Shown piece by piece: positions 35,637 through 46,539 of a stretch of DNA of 64,000 bases. The notes under the pieces were generated by a model that did no database searches, was not told the origin of the DNA, and saw nothing but the letters and a program-made list of their open reading frames with translations. The stretch covers positions 84,161,877 to 84,225,876 of the forward strand of contig CM019063.1 of NCBI GenBank assembly GCA_009667805.1, read 5' to 3'. Made by a program: the position numbers and the translations under genes. The DNA is from Leptobrachium leishanense (Eukaryota; Chordata; Amphibia; Anura; Megophryidae). Every line of letters begins with the position of its first letter. Within the stretch, counting starts at the first letter, position 1.

Positions 35637-37266
35637 CAGAAATATTGGGACATCGACACAATTCTAACATCTTTGGCTCTTTACACCAACACAATGGAGT
35701 TGGAATGAAACAAACACAATGTGCTTAACTGCAGACTGTCAGCTTTAATTTGAGGGTATGTACATCCAACTCAGCTGAACGGTGTAGGACTTACAGCAGT
35801 TTGCAGATGTGCCTCCCACTTGTTAAGGGACCAAAAGTAATGGGACAATTGGCTTCTCAGCTGTTCCATGGCCAGGTGTGTGATATTCCCTCATTACCCC
35901 AATTACAATGTGCAGATAAAAGGCCCAGAGTTCATTTCAAGTGTGCTATTTGCCTTTGGAATCTGTTGCTGTCAGCTCTCAAGATGAGATCCAAAGAGCC
36001 TTCACTATCAGTGAAGCAAGCCATCATTAGGCTGAAGAAACAAAACAAACCCATCAGAGAGATAGCAAGAACATTAGGCGTGGCCAAAACAACTGTTTGG
36101 AACATTCTCAAAAAGAAGGAACGCACCGGTGAGCTCAGCAACACCACAAGACCTGGGAGACCACGGAAAACAACTGTGGTGGATGAATGAAGAATTCTTT
36201 CCCTGGTGAAGGAAACACCCTTCACAACAGTTGGCCAGATCAAGAACACTCTCCAGGAGGTAGGTGTATGTGTGTCAAAAATCAAGACAAGACTTCACCA
36301 GAGTAAATAGAGGGTTCACCACAAGATGTAAACCATTGGTGAGCCTCAAAAACAGGAAGGCCAGATTAGAGTTTGCCAAACAACACCTAACAAAGCCTTC
36401 ACAGTTCTGGAACAAGATCCTATGGACAGATGAGACCAAGATCAACTTGTACCAGAGTGATGGGAAGAGAAGAGTATGGAGAAGGAAAGGAACTGCTCAT
36501 GATCCTAAGCATACCACCTCATCAGTGAAGCATGGTGGTGGTAGTGTCATGGCGTGGGCATGTATGACTGTCAATGGAACTGTTTCTCTTGTATTTATGG
36601 ATGATGTGACTGCTGACAAAAGCAGCAGGATGAATTCTGAAGTGTTTCGGGCAATATTATCTGCTCACATTCAGCCAAATGCTGCAGAACTCATTGGACG
36701 GCGCTTCACAGTGCAGATGGACAATGACTTAAAGCATACTGCAAATGCAACCAAAGAATTTTTGAAGGGACAGAAGTGGAATGTTATGCAATGGCCAAGT
36801 CAATCACCTGACCTGAATCCCATTGAGCATGCATTTCACTTGCTGAAGACAAAACTGAAGGGAAAATGCCCCAAGAACAAGCAGGAACTGAAGACAGTTG
36901 CAGTAGAGGCCTGGCAGAGCATCACCAGGGATGAAACCCAGTGTCTGGTGATGTCTATGCGTTCCAGACTTCAGGCTGTGATTGACTGCAAAGGATTTGC
37001 AACCAAGTATTAAGAAGGGAAAGTTTGATTTATGATTATTATTCTGTCCTATTACTTTTGGTCCCTTAACAAGTGGGAGGCACATCTGCAAACTGCTGTA
37101 AGTCCTACACCGTTCACCTGAGTTGGATGTACATACCCTCAAATTAAAGCTGACAGTCTGCAGTTAAAGCACATTGTGTTTGTTTCATTCTAACTCCATT
37201 GTGGTGGTGTATAGAGCCAAAGATGTTAGAATGGTGTCGATGTCCCAATATTTCTGGACCTGACTG
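35637..37266 (+). mobile_element. Tc1/mariner element with long inverted repeats
   Basis: It is flanked by TA (35635-35636 and 37267-37268). The inverted repeats of about 226 bp (35637-35862 and 37041-37266) are nearly identical and begin CAGTCAGGTCCAGAAATATT. A second motif, AGGGACCAAAAGTAATGGGA, at the inner ends gives the IR/DR layout of Sleeping Beauty-like Tc1 elements. Total length is 1630 bp, the usual size. Low arm divergence suggests it is relatively young. Confidence 0.93.
35984..37013 (+). pseudogene. Tc1 transposase (DD34E), two lesions
   Basis: The likely start is the ATG at 35984 (MRSKEPSLSVK). The N-terminal half has a paired-like helix-turn-helix (QAIIRLKKQNKPIREIARTL) and a GRPRK AT-hook-like motif. 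A TGA at 36188-36190 and a frameshift near 36280 break the gene. The catalytic half (36264-37013) is open to the end and keeps all three acidic positions: WTDET, VQMDNDLKHTA, and the Glu in PDLNPIEHAF, with DD34E spacing. Family proteins are about 340 residues, which this length fits. The stop could be CpG decay of CGA. It is one of the least damaged transposases in the window. Confidence 0.9.
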
Positions 37267-37854
37267 TATAAGATCCAATGAATGATAATAAAAAGGACTG
37301 TCACAGGAAAAGGAAAAAACGATTAAAAAAAAAATGGAAAAAAACTTTTCGCAAAAAAATCCCGAAAAATGCCTAAAAGATCCTAAAAAATCTATAAACA
37401 AAGAGACTTTTTACTGCATAATATTATAATAAACGGTTTATTAGATATTGAATTAAAACGGAAATATTTTTAACATTGACGCCTATGGGATTCTCCTGAA
37501 TAAACCTGTCGCATGAAACCACCGAACAGCAGGGCAATTCGGCAACTTTTCCCTGCTGTTTGATGTCTCTGAATATACAAAGCATTGCTTCTCTATGGGG
37601 ATTTCACTTCCCTCGAACAGGGATCGAACAGGCACCGTATGTGCAGGTAATTCACCAGGATTTAGCGAACTGCCTGCTCACTGAATAGCCATTAAAGGTA
37701 ACCGTACGCTGAATTTCACTGTTCGGGTACCTTTCGGCCACAATACGGATCTCTTTGAATAACCCTGATAGTAATGAGGTAACTTTCCCACAACTCCCCA
37801 TTGGGTGCTGGCGAATGGCTCCAATATAGCTCTGTATCCAAGGGGTGCTGGACA

Positions 37855-38461
37855 AAATCCCTACAGCCAGGTTCCCTAATGCCACCATCCTGACGGCCAA
37901 CTTCCACACATACCAAGTTCCCTACACGGCCAATTTCCCTACACAGCTAACTTCTAGACATCCATAATCCCAGCGGCTAACCCTAATACTAACACCCTAA
38001 TCCTAGGTTTAAGGGGGTTAGGGTTAGGACTAGGGTTAGGGGGTTAGTGTTGTGGCTAGGTTTAGGGGGGTTAGGGCACGGTTTAGTGGGTTAGGGCTAC
38101 ATTTAGGGGGGTTAGGGCTAGGTGTTAGGGCTAGATTTAGAGGGGTTAGGGTTAGGGCTAGGTTTAGGGGGTTAGGGTTAGGGCTAGGTTTAGGCGGTTA
38201 GGGTTAGATTTAGGGGGCTTAGGGCTAGGTTTGGGGGGTTAGGGCTAGTTTTAGTGGGGTTCGGGCTAGGTTTAGGGGGTTAGGGCTAGGTTTAAGGGGG
38301 TTAGGGCTAGGTTTAGGGGGTTATGGTTAGGGTTAGGTTTAGTGGGGTTAGGGAGTAGGGTTAGTGTTAGCCTCTGGGATTTTGGGTGTCTGGAAGTTGG
38401 CCGTCACGGAGTTGTCTGTGTAAGGAAGTTGGCATTAGGGAACCTGGTTGTAGGGATTTCG
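37855..38461. repeat. Palindromic unit with telomere-like minisatellite core
   Basis: Outer arms 37855-37997 and 38346-38461 are inverted repeats of about 115-140 bp (shared AATCCCTACARCCAGGTTCCC and ACGGCCAACTTCCA). The core 37998-38345 consists of GGTTTAGGGGGTTAGGGCTA-type units, degenerate relatives of TTAGGG, all in one direction. The structure suggests a foldback element whose core became a minisatellite, not a chromosome end. Confidence 0.8.
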
Positions 38462-38469
38462 ACCCAAAC

Positions 38470-38643
38470 CCGTATCCAAGTAATGAAAACAATGGACCAC
38501 AGACCCTCTACAAAAAGGATGGCAAACCCAGACCCCCAGATGGTTATGGTCTACAATAACCACAAATGTTTCTGTGCCATAGAAGGCCAGAGAATCATGG
38601 GAATTGTAGTTCAGCAACATCTGAGGGGGGACAAAGCTTGACA
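38470..38643. repeat. Possible SINE-like or MITE-like fragment
   Basis: It contains AGAATCATGGGAATTGTAGT and TCAGCAACATCTGAGGGG, phrases I recall as common in vertebrate interspersed repeats. No end structure is visible, so the class is unassigned. Confidence 0.3.
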
Positions 38644-38648
38644 CCCCT

Positions 38649-39140
38649 TGTGACGAAACAGCCGCCCCAATGTTTATTTGCAGTTATTTTCTTTACAATT
38701 TATTGTCTCTGTATATAGGGTAGAGTATTGTTTCTGTGTACCTTCTCTCTGTATAGTGTACATCTCTGTATTAGCTGTTCTCTGTCTTTATATTGTACTC
38801 CTCTGTGGCTACCCCCCTCTCTGTAAATTGTATACTCCCTGCTGTTAGAGGATCCCCTTAAAATGAGAATGCATGTGTAAACAATCCATTGTGCTGGATG
38901 GCTCTTTCTATTGTTTTCTGACTGGAAACTCTTGATCTTATCTGTAATGTATTCTTTAAGGGAGGGGGTTGTGTCTCAACTGTTAACTGTGTGTATTTGA
39001 AATAAAGAAGCATTCTCCATTTGTATTTTGAACCAGCAACAACTCCTCATACAGTTTACGTGTTGTCTATTCTGTGTGTTTGTACGAATATATCCTGTGT
39101 TCAGGGGAAAGGGGTGTCTGGGGTGCCAGGATCTGTAACA
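38649..39140 (+). mobile_element. Solo LTR
   Basis: It begins TGTGACGAAACAG and ends ATCTGTAACA, with an exact 5 bp duplication CCCCT at 38644-38648 and 39141-39145. A TATATAGG promoter-like box lies near 38713, and a polyadenylation signal AATAAA is at 39001-39006, consistent with U3-R-U5 order on the plus strand. Length is 492 bp. No internal region remains. It is from a retroelement of retroviral or gypsy type; the clade is unclear. Confidence 0.85.
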
Positions 39141-39145
39141 CCCCT

Positions 39146-39929
39146 GCTCTACATAGTTGTGTGGCAGTAAATGTATTTCTTCGAATAGAAAGATGCTATG
39201 ATGAAGCCACAGGTCAGTAACAGTCACTAAGAAGGGGCCATGTCAACCGTGAGCTGAGCGAGCCGTTCCCCATTTGTGGCTCGCCGTTAACGGGTCTATT
39301 TTGGCCAAGCCACTGTAACATCAGTTCGAGACAGAATATTTTTTTCCTGATCTGAAATGGTGCTTTATTCCATCATGGTATCGTCTACTGGATTCCATAG
39401 GACTTTCATGAAGCCCAGCGCATCTCTGCAGGAGCTCTGTGTGAGCTTGCCTGAGCAGGGAACCCACAGGAGCCACAGAAAAACTTTGAGAACTAGTTGT
39501 TCCCAGTCTTTCGCTACTCCTGGCTAGAGGAAGAGGCGGATCATGACGTTCTCTGCACTGCAGGGTCTGAGGGATATTTTGATTCCTTTAGATTCTAGTG
39601 TTACTATTACCTCCATGAAGCGTACTGTGCCGTCCCCATGGCATTTGGGCTATGAAGCCACAGGGCAGCATAACCTGCCCCACTGGTTTCATTGGATCTC
39701 TGTGCTCGCGCCCACCAGTTAGCCTACACCATTGGCTGCCGTAGGACAGCCTGAACTCAGGCCATTCCCCTGCAGCCAATGACACGCGCCACACGTCAGT
39801 TGTGAAGACCACGTCTCTGGGTACAACCTTCCAGTAGGAAAGGGTTTAATTGATTTTGCTTTTGTAGAAATCACTTAACACCAGCTTTTGAAAGTCAGTG
39901 TATATCTTTTTTTATGATTTTTAAATAGC
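39146..39929. other. No recognisable feature
   Basis: No gene, terminal repeat or array was seen. Confidence 0.4.
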
Positions 39930-40255
39930 AGTTACAGTTGCAAGTACTTATACAGCGCCATCAGATTCCATAGTGGTTTACAATGGTGAAGCATAAACAG
40001 GAGATGTACATGATACAAGAATAAAGGCAATCCTGCCCGTAGGATAACAGCCAGGTAATACAGCACTTCAAACAAAGGGCAGTATTACAATGTTGGTGCT
40101 AACTTAACCAGAGCTGTTGTAAACTTAAAACCTCCATAGGCTATAATGGCTCTGGTAAGTTTACAACAGCTCTGGTTAAGTTAGCACCAACTATGTAATA
40201 TGACCCAAAGTTTTCAGGCAGACATCCCAAGAGCTTACAATCTAAGGGACAGAGG
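39930..40255 (-). mobile_element. L2-type LINE 3' tail fragment with an insertion
   Basis: The pieces CAAGTACTTATACAGCGCCA through CATAGTGGTTTACAATGG and GAGCTTACAATCTAAGGG are the minus-strand version of the L2 3' end, as at 3678-3818. The hairpin at 40082-40198 interrupts it. Confidence 0.6.
40082..40198. mobile_element. Near-perfect foldback MITE
   Basis: The arms of about 45 bp are almost perfect reverse complements, with shared core GGTGCTAACTTAACCAGAGC. The loop of about 25 bp includes CCTCCATAGGCTATAATGG. Insertion into an L2 tail supports a mobile origin. The target duplication is not certain. Confidence 0.65.
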
Positions 40256-41149
40256 TAGCTGAAACAAATGGGAACAGAGGGAAGGTGAAACTGGTGGCCA
40301 GAAGAATATCGTAGGGATTGCATGGGAAGGACCAGAAGTTTGGGCTTAGTAAGACAGCTGGAAAGAAGAGCTGAAATTATGGACTGGCCCTGGGTGGGAG
40401 GGTGGATGGGGAGGGTGGAGAGGGACAGCAGAGGGAGAGAGAGAGAGATGGAGGTCAGTCTGTGAGCGTATGCTGTGGAAAGACAATGAGGTTGGTGAAA
40501 ATGCCCTGATAACTAACCATTTGCGACGTGTGGGGGTGGGGGAGGGGGAGGAAGAAACCGAGTTTTTCTAGGAGAAATGGAGGGAGTCTTAAAATATGAC
40601 TAGTAATAAATGCAGACAAAAACTACAATTGCAAGAATATGGCAGCCTGGAATATAGTGTTGGATGGCACATTGAATCCTGGATATCTTGAAGCAGGTTT
40701 CAGGGAGCAGAGGGAGAGAGAGATGGAGGTCGGTCTGTGAGAGAAATACCAGCTTGAAAGGAGATGATTGATCTACATTGGAATAGCTTGTACTTATCCT
40801 GATAGATGCAAATGAATGGCTCCAATACAAAGTATAGGAGCCATTAATTTACAATAACTAGATGAAACGTCACTGGGAGTTGTTAAGCTATCGTCCAGAA
40901 CTGATCTGTCATTCGGCTCCAGCCGACAACTTTACAGGCCATTTGTGATCTGGCACAAGTTTTCTTTGTTAGCAGGTTGCAGAGCTCATTCTTGAACACA
41001 TCAGACAATGACCCATGTGAAACATTTACCGCGGTTTTTTCATAATAATGAGATTTAAGTTACATTTCTTGCCAGAATCCATTCTAAGGTGACACTACTC
41101 TTTTTTATTTATTAAAAAAGTATATGACAGCAGTGACATTACAGGATAT
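40256..41149. other. No gene; a short segment is duplicated
   Basis: The phrase GCAGAGGGAGAGAGAG followed by ATGGAGGTC and GTCTGTGAG occurs near 40425-40470 and again near 40699-40742, about 272 bp apart. Nothing else is recognised. Confidence 0.4.
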
Positions 41150-41309
41150 CTCAAGCATCTAATTGAGCTTGGGAAGCCTTCTAAGTGAAGTCTTCAAAGT
41201 GAGCACTTAGAGATCTTCTGGAGATACTCTGGAGGTAGTCTGAGGTTAGACAGGAGGTAGAAAACCTACAAATAGGTAAAATTTGTTGGTTTAAATCCAT
41301 TCTTTTATA

Positions 41310-42236
41310 ATGGCAGGCTTGGTCCAGTGTAAGAGCTGTCATGCATTTGTTTTTAGATCCAATTTTTGGAGGTTTGGAGTATGCCTGATATGTAGGCAGC
41401 TCTCTTTATTGCAGCAGGAAATTGCCTGTTTGAAGTCTGAGATTTGTAAATTATCTGTTACACAAACTCAGGCTATAGCTATGACTGTTACAAAGCCACT
41501 GCCACAGAGGCCTCCTAGGAGTGGCAGATGGACTACTGTAGGATCTGGTAGACTTAGAGTTGTGGATATTAGGCATGTCCCACAGTCTGTGGCTCTTCTT
41601 AATTCTTTCGAGGCACTTTCAGAGTGTAGTGGTGAGACGGAAGTAGGCTCAGACACCATAGTTGAGGAACCACCATCCACTATGCCTAAGGTATGCAGGA
41701 CTGCAACCAAGAACAATAAGGAAAAGGTGGGACATGATAGAAGGCAATTGTTGCTGGGTGATTCTATCATAAGAGGTGTTGAGCTGGAGAGTAGTGGTTT
41801 GGTGAGATGTCTTCCTGGGGCTACTGCTCGTAGAGACAAGAGACGTATTCTCAATATTGTCAAACAAGCAAAGCAGCAAGGGGAAGTGGATGTTCTAGTC
41901 CATCTAGGGACAAATGACTTGGCTAGCAATGAGGTTTCTGAGATTAAGGAAGAGTTTTGTGTTCTTGGAGGTGAAATACAGCAGATTGCGTCCACTGTGT
42001 CATTCTCTGAAGTTTTGCCTGTGCATAACATTCAGGATAGGCAGATGCGCAATAGGGAATTTAATTTGTGTCTTCGGGAATGGTGTCGAGAGCAAGGATT
42101 TGGCTTTGTGTCCCATGATAGCTCTAATTGGAGCAGAAAGGAACTGTATAAAAAAGATGGTTTGCATCTTACTCATAGAGGAATATATGTTCTCAGTGAG
42201 AAGTTCAAAGGTTTCGCAAAGAAATATTTAAACTAG
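41310..42236 (+). CDS. CR1 ORF1 protein with SGNH esterase domain
   Basis: The open frame has 308 codons and is uninterrupted. The N-terminus has two CX2C pairs (C7/C10 and C25/C28) of a zinc-finger type, then a leucine-rich coil (about 32-50). Residues about 145-300 form an SGNH hydrolase-like esterase: block I LLGDSIIRG with Ser152, block III HLGTND with N202, and block V DGLHL with D283 and H286, so the expected catalytic positions are all present. CR1 ORF1 esterases are thought to act in ribonucleoprotein or membrane association; that role is known for the family, not shown here. ORF2 starts about 60 bp downstream and is broken, so the element cannot move by itself. Confidence 0.85.
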   Translation: MAGLVQCKSCHAFVFRSNFWRFGVCLICRQLSLLQQEIACLKSEICKLSVTQTQAIAMTVTKPLPQRPPRSGRWTTVGSGRLRVVDIRHVPQSVALLNSFEALSECSGETEVGSDTIVEEPPSTMPKVCRTATKNNKEKVGHDRRQLLLGDSIIRGVELESSGLVRCLPGATARRDKRRILNIVKQAKQQGEVDVLVHLGTNDLASNEVSEIKEEFCVLGGEIQQIASTVSFSEVLPVHNIQDRQMRNREFNLCLREWCREQGFGFVSHDSSNWSRKELYKKDGLHLTHRGIYVLSEKFKGFAKKYLN

Positions 42237-42297
42237 GAGGGGGGACAAAAGGGTAAAAAACAATCTGCCTGATTGTCCCCCAAAACTAAATTGGAGG

Positions 42298-45077
42298 GTG
42301 CAAGCAACATGCGGGGAAAAAAATGACAAGCTCAGAGTCGTGTCTATAAATGCTCGCAGTTTAGTCAATAAAATCAATGAACTGGAGGCAATGATGGCAG
42401 CTGAAAAAGTAGATTTAGTTGCGGTTACTGAGACATGGTTCAGTGAGAAAAATAACTGGAACATAACAATACCGGGGTACTCTTTATATAGAAAAGACAG
42501 AGAAGGTAGGAAAGGAGGAGGAGTGGCCCTGTATGTGAAAAACAACATAAAAACGAACCAAATAAAAGTGAGCGAGGTGAACATAGAGTCAGTTTGGGTT
42601 ACGCTAACATTTGGCAATCATACAGTAGCTCGTGTAGGTGTGATCTATAGACCCCCTGGACAAGTAGAAGAGCTAGATAATCTGCTGCTTGAGGAAATAG
42701 CCAAAATGGCAATGAAGGGGGAAGTTATTTCATGGGGGACTTTAATCTTCCTGATGTGAACTGGAAAACCAAAACAGCTGGGTGCACCAGGAGTACAAAT
42801 ATTCTAAACTCCCTACTGGGATTATCTCTAACACAAGTAGTTGAGGAGCCGACCCGTAAAGAGGCCATTTTGGATTTAATACTCACAAATGGAGGTTTGG
42901 TATCGGACGTTGTTGTAGGTGAAAATTTGGGATCTAGTGATCACCAGTCAGTATGGTTTAATATAAGAACAGGGATGGAGCCGCACCACACAAAAACAAA
43001 AGTTTTAGACTTTAAAAAAACAGATTTTTCTAAAATGAGACTTTGTGTGAAGGAGTCATTATCAGACTGGAGGAGTTTAAAGGAGTCCAGGAGAAATGGG
43101 ATTATTTAAAGGAAGCATTATTGAAGGCCACAGGCAATTGCATTCGACTTGTTAGCAAAAACAAAAAAGGGAAGAAACCACTGTGGGTACTCTGCAGAAG
43201 TGGCCAAAATAGTGAAGAACAAAAAGACAGCATTCAATAATTATAAAACAACTCAGAGTGAAGAAGATAGGCAAACCTATAAGATTAGGCAGAAAGAGGC
43301 AAAGCAATTTATAAGAGCTTCCAAAGCACACGCAGAAGAGAAAATAGCTCAGTCAGTAAAAAATGGGGACAAAACATTTTTTAGATACATAAACGAGAAA
43401 AGTAAAACAAGGATTAGTTAGATTAAAAACAAAGGAAGGAAGGTATGTAGAAGAGGATAAAAGTCTCGCTGACTGCCTCAATGAATATTTTTGTTCAGTC
43501 TTTGCAGAAGAAAAGGAAGGAAAGGGACCTCAGTTAGGAGGAAACACTAACGAGACAATTACATATCAGTTTACAGAGGAGGAGGTTCTACAGCAGCTGT
43601 CTAAAGTAAAGACAAATAAGTCAATGGGGCCTGATGGGATCCACCCTAAATTATTAAAAGAGCTCAGTGATGTAATAGCAAAACCGTTAACAGATTTATT
43701 TAACCAATCCTTGCTAACGGGAGTCGTCCCAGATGACTGGAAATTAGCAAATGTTGTGCCCATTCACAAGAAGGGTAGTAGGGAGGAATCTGGGAACTAT
43801 AGGCCAGTTAGTCTTATGTCAGTAGTGGGGAAATTAATGGGAACCATGTTAAAGGAAAGGATTGTTGAACATCTAAAAACACATAGATTACAGGATCAGA
43901 AACAACATGGGTTTACCTCAGGGAGATCATGCCAAACTAATCTTATTGATTTTTTTGATTGGGTAACAAAAATAATAGACACAGGTGGTGCAGTAGACAT
44001 TGCTTATTTAGATTTCAGTAAGGCTTTTGATACTGTTCCGCATAGAAGGCTGATCAATAAATTGCAATCTTTGAGCTTGGATTCCAATATTGTTGAATGG
44101 ATTAGGCAGTGGCTGAGTGCAGGCAACAGAGGGTTGTGGTAAATGGAGTTTATTCGGCGCAAGGTCTTGTTACCAGTGGGGTACCTCAGGCGTCAGTACT
44201 TGGACCCATTCTATTTAATATTTTTATTAGTGATATTGCAGAAGGTATTAATCGAAAAGTATGTCTTTTTGCTGATGACACAAAGATTTGCAACAGGGTT
44301 GACGTTCCTGGAGGGATCAGCCAAATGACAAATGATTTAGGTAAACTAAAAAAATGGTCGGAGCTGTGGCAATTGAGTTTTAACGTGGATAAGTGCAAGA
44401 TAATGCACCTGGGACGTAAAAACCCAAGGGCTGAATATAGAATATTTGATACAGTCCTAACCTCAACATCTGAGGAAAGGGATTTAGGGGTTATTATTTC
44501 AGAGGCTCTAAAGGTAAGTAGTCAATGTAATAGAGCAGCAGGAAATGCTAGCAGAATGCTTGGTTGTGTAGGGAGAGGTATTAGCAGTAGGAAAAGGGAA
44601 GTGCTCATGCCACTGTACAGAGCACTGGTGAGACCTCACTTGGAGTACTGTGTGCAGTACTGGAGACCGTATCTCCAGAAGGATATAGACATCTTAGAGA
44701 GAGTTCAGAGAAGGGCTACTAAAATGGTGTATGGCTTGAAGGAGAAAAGTTACCAGGAAAGGCTTAATGATCTTAACATGTACAGCTTGGAAAAAAGACG
44801 AGACAGAGGAGATATGATAGAAACATTTAAACACGTAAAGGGAATCCACAAGGTAGAGGAAGGGAGTATATTTAAAAGGAAACAAAATAGCAAAACAAGA
44901 GGACATAGTCTTAGATTAGAGGGGCAAAGGTTTAAAAGTAACATCAGAAAGCATTATTTTACTGAGAGGGTGGTGGATACATGGAACAGTCTTCCAGTTG
45001 AAGTGGTAGAGGCTAAAACAGTAATTGAATTTAAGCAAGCATGGGATAGGCATAAGGCTATCCCAAACAAAAGATAA
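42298..45077 (+). pseudogene. CR1 ORF2: endonuclease-reverse transcriptase, frameshifted
   Basis: The order is as expected for CR1. The AP-type endonuclease has SINARSLVNK, VTETW and GGGVALYVK; then, after a frameshift near 42730 at TCATGGGGGAC, GDFNLPDVNW and SSDHQSVWF. Further frameshifts lie near 43075 and 43150, and a stop follows near 43420. The RT domain begins around GPDGIHPKLL (43630) with NYRPVSL and DFSKAFDTVPH, is shifted again near 44110, and continues with SGVPQASVLGP, the FADDT active site (about 44270) and the C-terminal RRATKMVYGL and YSLEKRRDRGD. At least four lesions make it non-functional. Confidence 0.88.
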
Positions 45078-45170
45078 ATCCAGGTAAAGTATCCATGTAA
45101 TTGGGCAGACTAGATGGGCCCAAAGGTTCTTATCTGACGACATTTTTCTATGTTTCTATGATTCTTGACA

Positions 45171-46334
45171 TTTTCTCAGTGTCTTTTTATCAGCCATATT
45201 TTAAATGGCTTCTCCCTTCTAGAACACTTTTTCAGCATTCGTCAGAGTCCTCTCAAGATATACCTTTTACATGGATAAATGGTTTTATGATGGCTCTTAG
45301 TTTGTTCTTAACTGCTCATAAACGCAATGTTGGAGAGATTATAATGCCATGTCTATCCAGGGACAATCTGGAGAAAAATGTATTAAGTTGAGTTTGTGTT
45401 GACTCATCAAGAGACAACCTGTAAAAAACCCTTGAAGGCTACTTGGCTGCTAAATGAGCACTTTAGGTGGTTAAGAAGAGTAAATATGAACCTTAATATC
45501 CTCTTTGCCTGAAGTATCTAATAAAGAGCAGAACTGTTGGCAAATTTACTCTGAGAAAACAGGGCAGAATCATGTGAGCCGGTGTTCATCCTTAATTAAA
45601 AAAACATTCCTGCATAGATAAACACTCCTCAAAAACACACAACTATCACACGTATAGTTTTATTCCAATCACTTAGGTCTCTTAGTTTGGGATACAGTGA
45701 GGAGAACTGACAGCACTCTTGGCCATCAGCCAAACATAGCCTCCAGCCCCTCGCACACATATAATTTATTCGATATTTAATATTCACTTAACAAGGAATT
45801 GTGGAAACCTGCCAAACACACTGTTGGTTTTAGACCAAATTATTCTAGGTGAGGAAGTAGCTAAAATTGAGTTTTAGCTTTTTAAGTCATAATTTTGGTG
45901 TAAAATGTGACATCGCTGTCCCAGTTCCACTCAAGTTTTAGTTTTGCAAATTAACCATTTTGTGTTTACATGTATATTAAGCAAGGGTATACTCAGTATA
46001 AAAGTAAAAGGCATGTGCTTATTTGTGGGTATTTACAAAGGGTTGGCTGTCCTAAAATTAGATTTTATCCCTGAGAGGGTTCGACCACTTTATGAACCAG
46101 CACGGCAAAACCACTATTTAGTTTGATTGCCTGCTGAATGGGGAAATGTGGGTTTGTCGCTAGAGGGTGAGAAAAAAGCCATGTCTGGAATTCTGCGTGA
46201 GATAGCTAAGTAATTCACACAATGACTACCTGTATGATTCCAAAAGAAAAATGCAGTGAAATTAGCCTTTACCCATTAAAAAACTCGACGTAAATACAGC
46301 ATCCAATAAATCAAAAGTCATAGTATAAATGCCA
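45171..46334. other. No recognisable feature
   Basis: AT-rich sequence. No gene or repeat boundary was seen. Confidence 0.4.
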
Positions 46335-46470
46335 CTTGACGGATTTATTTATTTATTTATTTATAAAGGATTTTACCAGGAAGGATATATTGAGATTTCT
46401 CTCGTTTTCAAGTATGTCCTGGGTTCAAGAACATTGAAGTGTTACAGTTACAGAAATACGGATGCAGGTT
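46335..46470 (-). mobile_element. LINE 3' end fragment
   Basis: On the minus strand the sequence CTTGAACCCAGGACATACTT through CTTCCTGGTAAAATCC ends in (TAAA)n, matching 62925-63003 including about 20 bp upstream of the shared SINE tail. It is therefore more likely the LINE itself than the SINE. Confidence 0.6.
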
Positions 46471-46539
46471 AAGTGTTTTAAAGTAACTGCGGGTCTTACC
46501 GTATGTACATTGCTCATTCACTGTAAAATTCTGAATGAT

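Larger units (their letters stand above)
35238..37767. mobile_element. CAGGG-ended MITE, copy 3, holding a Tc1 element
   Basis: The ends are CAGGGTTATTCAAAGAGAAT and the complement at 37748-37767. Without the Tc1 insertion (35637-37266) its length is about 900 bp, matching the other two copies, and it has the same orientation as copy 2. Sequence directly left (TTTACATA) and right (AGATCCAATGAATG) of the Tc1 matches continuous sequence in copy 2 near 34141-34170. Confidence 0.8.
41150..45170 (+). mobile_element. CR1-clade LINE, near full length
   Basis: Two consecutive ORFs are present (esterase-type ORF1, then endonuclease-RT ORF2). The 3' UTR contains GGGCAGACTAGATGGGCC and ends in TTCTATGTTTCTATGATTCT, the short tandem terminus typical of CR1; there is no poly(A) tail. 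The 5' boundary near 41150 is an estimate. Confidence 0.88.

Noticed and set aside
37998..38345. Chromosome-end telomere
   Set aside because: The units are degenerate, run in one direction, are flanked by inverted arms, and ordinary sequence lies on both sides.
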